Source of the DNA: Thermoleophilia bacterium UBA6103
Lineage (GTDB): Bacteria; Actinomycetota; Thermoleophilia; UBA2241
Assembly: GCA_002423545.1 (NCBI GenBank)
Contig: DIWP01000020.1
Span: 1 to 10,379, forward strand
Length of the DNA stretch: 10,379 nucleotides
Direction: 5' to 3'
Positions 1-5,992 of this stretch are shown here, piece after piece (positions within the stretch are counted from its first letter, which is position 1; the number at the start of each line of letters is the position of its first letter). Made by a program: the position numbers and the translations under genes. The notes below the pieces were generated by a model. It was not told the DNA's origin and did no database searches. It worked only from the letters and a program-made list of their open reading frames with translations.

Positions 1-38
1 TGGCCGACATCCTCGAGCAGCGCGGCTTCCTGAGCTGA
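1..38 (+). CDS. 3' end of an unidentified gene
   Basis: The third forward frame is open from the window edge and reads ADILEQRGFLS before a TGA at 36-38. Only 11 residues are visible, so no function can be assigned. The main support that it is a real gene end is its position: two hairpins, one of them a strong terminator candidate, begin within 10 to 30 bases of this stop, on the same strand. Confidence 0.5.
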   Translation, partial: ADILEQRGFLS

Positions 39-46
39 CCACGCTC

Positions 47-64
47 GTCCGGAGCTTTCCGGAC
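47..64 (+). other. Small perfect hairpin after the first gene
   Basis: A 7-bp perfect stem (GTCCGGA / TCCGGAC) closes a GCTT tetraloop. It lies 9 bases after the stop codon at 36-38 and just before the larger terminator hairpin. No T-run follows, so it is more likely a 3'-end stabilising structure or part of a tandem terminator than a terminator alone. Confidence 0.45.
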
Positions 65-68
65 AACG

Positions 69-114
69 GCCGCGGCGCGCGTCACGCTCCCCCCGTGACG
101 CGTGCCGCGGCTTT
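69..114 (+). terminator. Strong intrinsic terminator
   Basis: Bases 69-86 pair with 94-111 to form an 18-bp stem with a single G-T pair, closing a 7-base loop of mostly C. Three T residues and a T-containing stretch follow. It sits 31 bases after the plus-strand stop codon and probably ends that transcript. The same stem could also stop minus-strand transcription leaving the MFS gene, which ends at 175, but there is no T-run on that side. Confidence 0.75.
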
Positions 115-174
115 CATCATCCTCGTCTGGGCCCCAGACGGGGCAGCTTGCTCCCGCGGGCCGCGACCGGCTGC

Positions 175-1467
175 TCAGATGTCTTCGGCGTCGGGGAACG
201 GACGGTCTCCGGTACCGACGGCGGCACCGCCGCCGGCGCCCTCGGGTGCGCCGTCATGCGCCGGCAGGGCTCGTGCGCCGAGGCGCCGGGCGACCATCCA
301 GAGGGCGGCGCCGGCTGCGGTGCCCAGCAGGCCGACGCCGGCCAGCATGAGGTAGACGTACTGGAGCCGGCCGCCGGCCGCGTCGGCGACCAGTCCGCCG
401 GTCCAGGCGGCGAAGGCGCCGAAGCCGAACGACAGCCCGAAGCTGAAACCGTAGCCGACCCCGCGCCGGCTCAGCGATGTGTACTTGCCGGTGAGCACGT
501 TGTCGAGCGGCTGAGTGGTGAAGTGGACGACGCTGAAAGCCAGCAGCACCACCACCAGAGCCCAGTCGGTGGTCGCCGCGATCACGGCGAGCAGGACGCT
601 CTGGACCAGCAGCAACACGGTGTACGTGCGCTCGAGTCCGCTGCGGTGACCGAGGCGGGCGGCCCACCACTGTCCAAAGAATCCGACCAGGTAGACCAGC
701 GACGCCAGCAGGCCGCCGCGTATGACCGCCGCTCCCGGGAACACGTCGGCGCGTTCGGCCGCCAGAGCCGGAAGAAAGGTCACGGCGCCGCGGAAGATGA
801 AGCCGAGGGCGATCGTGACGAGGTAGACGAGTGCCAGAGCGCCCAGGTGCGTGGTGCCGTGCGATACATGCGTCCGCGGCTCGGGCACTCCACGGCTGGG
901 GTTCGGTAGCCGCGGCACCGCCAGCGTGCTCAACAGCACGACGACGCTGAGGCCGCCGGCGACGGCGAACGGCAGCCGCCACGAGACGGCGGCCGCCAGG
1001 AGGGCCGCGAACGCGGGTGCCACTGCCAGACCGAGGCTGCCGGCCATACCGTGGTGAGCCAGCAGACGGGGACTGTTGCCGCTGGCCCGCGAGATGAGCG
1101 TCATGGCGGCGGCGTGATAGGGCGAGCCGGCCAGGCCCAGCAGCAGCAGGCCGGCGGCGAACACCGTCTGATCGGGAGCCAGCGCCACGGCCACGGCCGC
1201 CACGGCCGCCAGGCCGAGATAGCCGCGCACGATCGTCAGCGGGTGGATGCGGTTGACGATGAAGCCGGTGGGGATCGAGCCGGCGCCGTAGAGGAAGGTG
1301 GCCGCCGTGAACACCGCTCCCAGGGTGGCGTAGTCGGCCTCGAACGTCCGCCGCAGGATCAGCAGCACGGCCGGGTAGATGCCGATGAGGACGTGCAGGA
1401 CGCCGTGTGCCAGGTAGAGGGGGACGAGCGTGCGGGAAGCGGGCGCCGGGCGCCCGCTCAGATCCAC
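175..1467 (-). CDS. MFS transporter, Fsr-like
   Basis: This encodes a membrane protein of about 430 residues with roughly twelve hydrophobic segments, the usual size and topology of the major facilitator superfamily. The first segment (residues 14-37, with LYLAHGVLH) and the following GSIPTGFIVNRI loop resemble fosmidomycin-resistance-type (Fsr) efflux pumps; substrate is unknown. A hydrophilic loop of about 20 residues (187-207) separates the two six-helix halves. The C-terminus (400-430) is a Gly/Ala/Pro-rich hydrophilic tail. The start is uncertain: GTG at 1467 is chosen, but an in-frame GTG at 1479 is equally possible, and neither has a clear Shine-Dalgarno. Either start overlaps the end of the glycosyltransferase gene, so translation is probably coupled to it. 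Frame, hydropathy and codon usage are convincing; the Fsr assignment rests on general resemblance only. Confidence 0.85.
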   Translation of the reverse strand: MDLSGRPAPASRTLVPLYLAHGVLHVLIGIYPAVLLILRRTFEADYATLGAVFTAATFLYGAGSIPTGFIVNRIHPLTIVRGYLGLAAVAAVAVALAPDQTVFAAGLLLLGLAGSPYHAAAMTLISRASGNSPRLLAHHGMAGSLGLAVAPAFAALLAAAVSWRLPFAVAGGLSVVVLLSTLAVPRLPNPSRGVPEPRTHVSHGTTHLGALALVYLVTIALGFIFRGAVTFLPALAAERADVFPGAAVIRGGLLASLVYLVGFFGQWWAARLGHRSGLERTYTVLLLVQSVLLAVIAATTDWALVVVLLAFSVVHFTTQPLDNVLTGKYTSLSRRGVGYGFSFGLSFGFGAFAAWTGGLVADAAGGRLQYVYLMLAGVGLLGTAAGAALWMVARRLGARALPAHDGAPEGAGGGAAVGTGDRPFPDAEDI

Positions 1468-3287
1468 GTGGGCAACCACATCAGTCGGTAGAAGCGGTCG
1501 GGGTCGGTGCCGATGTCGAGGACGATCGGCGCGAAGGCGATGGCCAGGCCCACGACCAGGCCGCCGAAGGCCCAGGCGACGAGGCGCCAGGCGCCGGCGA
1601 GGGCCGGCCGGCCGGCCGCCCATCCGAGAGCCACGAGTGCCGCGGCGCCGGCGACGGTGGCCACCGCGACGCCGACCGCCGGAGCCACGCCGGCCGGCCA
1701 CTCGTAGAAGACGGTGGCCACGAGCCGTCCGATCGGCCACCAGAAGAGCGCCGTCAGCGCGGCCGCCGACAGGAAGGCGGCCAGCCCGGCGACGATGCGT
1801 CCGGGCGCCACCCCATCCGGGTGCGCTGCCGCCGGCGGCAGCGTGGGCAGGCCGTTGTCTGCGTCCAGCGGCGAGATGTCGGGCTCGGCGGCGGTCCAGA
1901 CCCAGCGGGCGCCGGCGTCCGGCGTGTCCCCCTGCAGAGCAGCGTCGGTGACGTCGCTTGAGGGAGGCCGGCGCTTCTCGCGGGCCGATCGCCGGCCGCG
2001 AGGCGGGTCGTCCTCGTGGCCATCCGGGAGCCGTGGCCGGACGCCGGCGAGGCGGGCCAGACCCACGGTCACCATGATGGCCAGGAACGGCGCTACAGGC
2101 GTCATGTAGTAGAGGAACGAGGTCCGCGTGGTCGCGAACCAGGGGAGGTACAGCAGCGCCACCAGAAGGGCCGGCACGACCAGGGCGCGGCAGCGGTCGA
2201 GGATGGCGGCCACCGGCAGGGCCACCAGTGTCAGGGTGGCCGCCCACCAGAGCACCGGGTGTCCCATGGCGACCACGCCGTAGTAGAGCGTCGCCATCTC
2301 GTCGAACGAGTACCAGACCGGTCGGATGTCCAGTATCCAGGTCGGAGCCAGCGACGCGTATGTGTGCGTGGCGTCGAGGTTCATGTTGAAGGTCCACATC
2401 TCGCGCTGCAGGTGCCACCAGTCGGTGAGTCCGTGGCCGGCGGCGAAGTACACACCGTAGCTGGCTACGTAGAGCGCCGCCGGCAGCAGGACCAGACAGA
2501 GGATCGCCAGCAGCGCCGTGACCGCGGCCTCGCGTCGCCGGGAGCGGGCGGCCGAGCGGGCGCGGCGCGGAGTCGCGGCCGGCGGCCCGGCGGCGTCCTT
2601 CTTCTCGGCGCCTTCGCCTGCGATCGTCGGGCGCTGGTCGGGCCCGGGCACGGAGAGCCTCGCGTCGGTCCGCGGCCTCCAGAGCACGGCGATCAGCCCC
2701 AGGGCGGCCAGCGCCGCCAGGGCGCCCGACCACTTGGTCCCGAGGGCCAGACCGGCCGACAGGCCGGCCAGCAGCAGCCAGACGACTCGTCGGCCACTCT
2801 GTATGTACCGCAGGGTCAGATAGACCGTCAGGACGGTCCACAGGGCGAGGAAGATGTCCAGCGTGGCGATGCGGGACTGGGCGATACCGAGGATGTCGGC
2901 GGCCGCAAGCACCAGGGCAAGCACTGCCCAGGAGCGTCCCAGGCCGAGGCGCCTGGCGACCGGGTACACCAGGGCCAACAGAAAGATGCCCGCCAAGGCG
3001 GGCATGAAGCGCCAGCCGAACGCGTTGTCGCCGAAGAGGCTGATGCCGGCGGCGATGGCGAGGTCACCGTAGTAGGGATGCGGCCAGGACACCTCATCGC
3101 CCGGCATCCAGGTCGCACCCGGGCGAGGGCCGATCCTGCCGTCGAGGATGAACTTGGCGTCCTTGGCGTAGTAGACCTCGTCGAAGATGTACTCAGAGGG
3201 GGTGTCCAGGCGGACCAAGCGTACGGCGGCCGAGGCGATCAGGACGACGATCACCGCCGCCAGGACCATGGTGCGGGTCGCTCTCAT
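1458..3287 (-). CDS. PMT-type lipid-carrier glycosyltransferase
   Basis: This 609-residue polytopic protein looks like a GT39-type (protein O-mannosyltransferase-like) enzyme, which transfers a sugar from a polyprenyl-phosphate carrier outside the membrane. Supporting motifs: an acidic pair after the first transmembrane segment in IFDEVYYAKDA (D36, E37, the usual catalytic site), WPHPYYGDLAIA (69-80) matching the family HPPxGK loop, FGDNAFGWRF (85-94), SRIATLDIFLALW (138-150) and an outer loop ending in ILDIRPVWYSF (318-328). FLYYMTPVAPF (391-401) is a typical late helix. The ATG at 3287 follows a G-rich stretch (GGGGGTG). Two hydrophilic insertions, residues 204-254 and 416-495, are unusually long and charged. 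The position normally occupied by Lys in the HPPxGK loop is Asp75. The acceptor, protein or glycolipid, cannot be told from sequence. It overlaps the downstream MFS gene by 10 bp. Confidence 0.88.
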   Translation of the reverse strand: MRATRTMVLAAVIVVLIASAAVRLVRLDTPSEYIFDEVYYAKDAKFILDGRIGPRPGATWMPGDEVSWPHPYYGDLAIAAGISLFGDNAFGWRFMPALAGIFLLALVYPVARRLGLGRSWAVLALVLAAADILGIAQSRIATLDIFLALWTVLTVYLTLRYIQSGRRVVWLLLAGLSAGLALGTKWSGALAALAALGLIAVLWRPRTDARLSVPGPDQRPTIAGEGAEKKDAAGPPAATPRRARSAARSRRREAAVTALLAILCLVLLPAALYVASYGVYFAAGHGLTDWWHLQREMWTFNMNLDATHTYASLAPTWILDIRPVWYSFDEMATLYYGVVAMGHPVLWWAATLTLVALPVAAILDRCRALVVPALLVALLYLPWFATTRTSFLYYMTPVAPFLAIMVTVGLARLAGVRPRLPDGHEDDPPRGRRSAREKRRPPSSDVTDAALQGDTPDAGARWVWTAAEPDISPLDADNGLPTLPPAAAHPDGVAPGRIVAGLAAFLSAAALTALFWWPIGRLVATVFYEWPAGVAPAVGVAVATVAGAAALVALGWAAGRPALAGAWRLVAWAFGGLVVGLAIAFAPIVLDIGTDPDRFYRLMWLPTWI

Positions 3288-3394
3288 GCCACCCCCAGCT
3301 GCGGGAGCCAGAAGGCTGACGATGCGCGCGCCGGATGATCGTCGAGGCGCCGCGTGGCGCCGGTCCGGGGGTAGACGCTGCAGGCTGTGCTCAT
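3284..3394 (-). CDS. Possible leaderless 36-residue peptide
   Basis: A 36-codon frame starts with ATG at 3394-3392 and ends with a TGA that overlaps the glycosyltransferase start as ATGA (3287-3284). A TATAAT hexamer lies at 3406-3401, with exactly six bases between it and the ATG. Transcription would therefore begin at or next to the A of the ATG, as in leaderless actinobacterial mRNAs. The codons mostly end in G or C, which fits the local coding style but is weak evidence in DNA this GC-rich. The peptide (MSTACSVYPRTGATRRLDDH...) matches nothing I recognise and has no membrane segment. If translated, it would feed ribosomes into the glycosyltransferase. It may equally be untranslated 5' leader. 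Confidence 0.35.
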   Translation of the reverse strand: MSTACSVYPRTGATRRLDDHPARASSAFWLPQLGVA

Positions 3395-3780
3395 GGACGC
3401 ATTATAGGGAAGAGAGCAGACGCCGGAGCGCCCGGCCGGCAAGATCAGAGACAGGAGGTGGCGCCCGCCCGCGGGCCGGGACACGCTGCTGGCAGCACCG
3501 CGATGTGTGTGATAGAACAGCTCAGCCTGCGCACGATCGCTGAGCACGGTCCGTGCGGAGAGCCGGCGGAGGACCACCCCAGAGCAGCGCGGACACGCGG
3601 TCTCGGCTCGGATGCTGCACGGTGCCACGCCGGCCGTGCAGCGCTGCCGTCAGCCGGCGTTGCGACCCCGAAGAATCACAGATAGAGACAGATGTGTGGT
3701 GTGATGACGGCCGTCGTCGGCAGTCTTCACTGAACGATCGGACCGGTGTGGAGGCCGGCTCGAAGAAAGGAACGCTGTCC
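3395..3780. other. Divergent intergenic region with hairpins
   Basis: About 390 bases separate the minus-strand glycosyltransferase unit from the plus-strand SatP gene. I see no convincing gene here. It holds the TATAAT at 3401-3406 and, toward SatP, two overlapping inverted repeats: 3614-3622 with 3634-3642 (9 bp perfect) and 3627-3634 with 3653-3660 (8 bp perfect). They share bases and cannot both form. A weak promoter-like pair for SatP, TTGCGA (3660-3665) and TAGAGA (3683-3688) spaced 17 bp, lies just after them. ATCACA at 3675-3680 and a TGTGAT near 3697-3703 form an inverted repeat that might be an operator. All of these regulatory readings are tentative. Confidence 0.4.
3401..3406 (-). 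promoter_or_regulatory. TATAAT -10 element for the glycosyltransferase
   Basis: A perfect TATAAT reads on the minus strand, about 113 bases before the glycosyltransferase ATG. No good TTGACA appears 16-18 bases upstream, so the -35 is weak or absent. In DNA this GC-rich, a perfect hexamer in the gap upstream of a gene start is notable. The initiation point would be near 3394. Confidence 0.5.
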
Positions 3781-4452
3781 ATGGCAGAACTGACTGAGGT
3801 CCGCATCAAGGACACCACGGCGAACCCCGGGCCTCTCGGCCTCATGGCGTTCGGCATGACGACCGTCCTTCTCAACATCCACAACGCCGGGGCCTTCGAG
3901 CTCAACTCGATGATCCTCACCATGGGCATCTTCTACGGTGGTCTGGCGCAGGTCTTCGCGGCCTGGATGGAGTGGAAGAAGAACAACACGTTCGCCACGG
4001 TCGCGTTCATGAGCTACGGCCTGTTCTGGCTCCTGCTCGTGGGGCTCATCCTCATCCCGCAGATGACGTTCCTCGGCAATGCCCCCGCCCTCGCCTCCAG
4101 CGAGACCGCGATGGGCTACTTCTTCCTGTTCTGGGGCATCTTCACCGGCCTCATGTTCGTGGGCACCCTGCGCATCAACGTGGCGCTGCAGGTGGTCTTC
4201 GCCAGCCTGACGATCCTCTTCTTCCTGCTGGCCATCCGCGACTGGACCGGCAGCGAGCTCATCGGCCGCATCGCCGGCTGGGAGGGCATCTTCACCGGCC
4301 TGTCGGCCATGTACGCGTCGGTCGCGCAGATCTGGAACGAGCTGTACGGCCGCGTGGTGCTTCCGGTCTGCCCGACGCCGCGCAAGCCGGCCGTGATGGC
4401 CGGCGGCCCGGCCGAGCAGTACGTCACAGAAGACAAGCGCGACGCCGTCTGA
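3781..4452 (+). CDS. satP: Acetate/succinate transporter, SatP (AceTr) family
   Basis: This 223-residue protein belongs to the GPR1/FUN34/YaaH (AceTr) family, which moves acetate and related short carboxylates across the cytoplasmic membrane. The signature NPGPLGL lies at residues 15-21 (family consensus NPAPLGL) and is followed by MAFGMTTVLLNIHNAG. The conserved FYGGLAQ is at 51-57. About six hydrophobic helices run from residue 17 to 185, as expected for the family, and a short hydrophilic tail ends in TEDKRDAV. The ATG at 3781 is preceded by AAAGGA nine bases upstream; an upstream extension to 3553 is open but has no family similarity. It stands alone, facing away from the glycosyltransferase unit. 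Family assignment is firm; acetate as the main substrate is inferred from the family. Confidence 0.93.
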   Translation: MAELTEVRIKDTTANPGPLGLMAFGMTTVLLNIHNAGAFELNSMILTMGIFYGGLAQVFAAWMEWKKNNTFATVAFMSYGLFWLLLVGLILIPQMTFLGNAPALASSETAMGYFFLFWGIFTGLMFVGTLRINVALQVVFASLTILFFLLAIRDWTGSELIGRIAGWEGIFTGLSAMYASVAQIWNELYGRVVLPVCPTPRKPAVMAGGPAEQYVTEDKRDAV

Positions 4453-4505
4453 GAGAGCAGCCGATGGTGACCCGGCCCCCCCCGGCGCCGGCACGAGCGA
4501 CGCGA

Positions 4506-4540
4506 GAGGGCGGCGGGTCCCATCCGGCCCCGCCGCCCTC
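4506..4540. terminator. GC-rich hairpin between convergent genes
   Basis: Bases 4506-4517 (GAGGGCGGCGGG) pair perfectly with 4529-4540 across an 11-base loop. It lies 53 bases after the SatP stop and 160 bases beyond the stop of the convergent minus-strand gene. No T-run follows on either side, so it is a terminator-like structure that may serve both directions rather than a textbook intrinsic terminator. Confidence 0.6.
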
Positions 4541-4699
4541 AGCTTCTGGAGTGGCGGGTCGGGATCGGCACCGCCGCGAGCTCCGTGTGACTCACGGGTC
4601 GTCCGACGCCGGCGGCGGTGCGTTGTGGGTCCTTGCGGGCTCGGGACCGCCGGTCGTCGTCTTCGTCGGCGATCGGGCCAGTCTGTGCGGTCGAGTGGT

Positions 4700-5800
4700 C
4701 TACCACACCACGGCATCGAGCTCGGAGGCCTCCCAGCGGAGGTCGGAGACGGTCTCGATGAAGCGGCCGTCGTAGACCGGCGGCGGGTACGTGGACACCT
4801 TCGGTCCGAAGAGCTGCCGACCGCCGCCGGTCGCGTAGGGCCAGTAGTGGACAGGGTCCCATGTCATGTCGGCGCAGGTCCCCTGGATCAACACGGCCCC
4901 GCGCTTGAGGCGATGGAGGGTGACCGAGGTGGCGAGATTGTCGCGCGGCAGGCCGAAGAGGATCCTGGCGCGGATCGGGGTGTACAGGGTCCCCCGATAC
5001 GGTGAGAACCAGCGGCCCACCGAGGACGTGTCGCTGCTGTCGCGGACGAGGACCATGGGGCGGCGCAGGCGGATCACGCGGACGGTGCGATCGCCGGAGG
5101 TATCGTAGGACCGCAGCGTCGAGCGTGCCCACTCCTCGTCTCGCCCCCCGGCTCGTGCGACGGCGGCGATCAGCGCCGGATCGCCGGTCTTCCCGCTGGC
5201 CAGCACCGCCGGCTTGCGCAGCACCGTCCACGGTATGCGACCGAAGAAGCGGACGAGCCGATACCCGTCCTGGCGGATCGTCCGCCACATCGGGCCGAGA
5301 AAGACGGCGTAGCGTCCTGGGCGGGTGATCGTGGCGGCGGCCGTCGTGTTCCGTAGCCCGACGACCGCAGGCCGCGCGATCCGCCGCCAGACGCGGCCGT
5401 TCAGCCGATAGACGGTCAACCGTGTGCCGGCAAAGAGCGCCTTCGGCAGCGACATGACGAGCGTGAGTCGCGCGGCGTACTTCTCACGTCCGCTCACTAC
5501 GGCGCCGCGCAGGAACACACGACCGGCCGGCATCCTTCCGAGCCGCCGAGCCGCGACACGGGAGAGGTCGTCCAGCTCCGGCGCCGCCTCGGGCAGAGCC
5601 TGCAGCGGCCCGAGGAGTTGCAGACCATCATCGGCGGCGAGGACGGTGATCTGGCCGGATGCGTCCGCGCGCGCCGTGAGCGCCGCCAGCGCCACGAACG
5701 CGAGCAGGACGACGACGCTGAGTCGCGTGATGCACGCGAGCCATGCGTCGCGCGCGGACGATCCACCGGTCGTGGTCGTCTCCGGTACCGCTGCGGGCAC
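4700..5800 (-). CDS. Exported protein with NADase/ART-like C-terminal domain
   Basis: This encodes 366 residues starting at GTG 5800, chosen because an excellent Shine-Dalgarno (AGGGGAGG, 5813-5806) lies five bases upstream; the frame is open further, but the extra 54 residues are Arg/Pro-rich shadow. A hydrophobic segment at about 25-43 ending near ADASGQ is a signal peptide or anchor. Residues about 95-170 (RVFLRG...LPKALFAGTRLTVY...TRPGRYAVFLGP) look like a beta-sandwich domain of ZU5-like type. Residues about 240-335 carry a spaced pattern seen in polymorphic-toxin TNT/ADP-ribosyltransferase-like domains: VLVRD (R253), SSVGRWFSP (259-267), GLPRDN (283-288), an LxxGxxLIxG strand (298-307) and GGGRQ (325-329). 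That similarity is from memory of the pattern, not a search. No immunity gene is apparent. Product may be a secreted effector or a structural protein with a reused fold. Confidence 0.8.
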   Translation of the reverse strand: MPAAVPETTTTGGSSARDAWLACITRLSVVVLLAFVALAALTARADASGQITVLAADDGLQLLGPLQALPEAAPELDDLSRVAARRLGRMPAGRVFLRGAVVSGREKYAARLTLVMSLPKALFAGTRLTVYRLNGRVWRRIARPAVVGLRNTTAAATITRPGRYAVFLGPMWRTIRQDGYRLVRFFGRIPWTVLRKPAVLASGKTGDPALIAAVARAGGRDEEWARSTLRSYDTSGDRTVRVIRLRRPMVLVRDSSDTSSVGRWFSPYRGTLYTPIRARILFGLPRDNLATSVTLHRLKRGAVLIQGTCADMTWDPVHYWPYATGGGRQLFGPKVSTYPPPVYDGRFIETVSDLRWEASELDAVVW

Positions 5801-5805
5801 TGCGT

Positions 5806-5813
5806 CCTCCCCT
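5806..5813 (-). promoter_or_regulatory. Ribosome binding site fixing the GTG start at 5800
   Basis: AGGGGAGG reads on the minus strand and is separated by five bases from the GTG at 5800. It decides the start of the exported protein against the longer open frame, which extends to 5962. Confidence 0.8.
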
Positions 5814-5946
5814 GGGTGCGGGGCCCTGGTCCTCGGTCTCGACGATCCCCGATCCCGGCATCGGCAGCAGGCGCGTCGGTCTTGAGCCGGCACGCCTGCC
5901 CGTCGGCGCGGCCGCGGCGGGCGCCGGCGGCGCTGCGCCTCGCTCC

Positions 5947-5992
5947 GCGGCGTGCGCCGCACAGGGGCGTCAGCCGGAGCGGCGCACGCCGC
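5947..5992 (-). other. Hairpin enclosing the radical SAM stop codon
   Basis: A perfect 14-bp inverted repeat (GCGGCGTGCGCCGC at 5947-5960 and its complement at 5979-5992) flanks an 18-base loop. That loop contains the stop codon of the radical SAM gene (5970-5972). On the minus-strand transcript one arm is inside the coding sequence and the other lies just past the stop. No T-run follows. It may protect the 3' end or act as a Rho-assisted terminator. Confidence 0.45.

Noticed and set aside
1468..2841. Upstream extension of the MFS frame to an 888-residue protein
   Set aside because: The extra 450 or so residues are the Arg/Pro/Gly-rich out-of-frame reading of the glycosyltransferase; recognisable MFS sequence begins only after 1467.
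2016..3338. A 440-residue plus-strand open frame opposite the glycosyltransferase
   Set aside because: It is a GC-rich antisense shadow: its residues are mostly Gly/Arg/Gln/Asp with no domain, while the minus-strand frame has clear PMT motifs and membrane helices.
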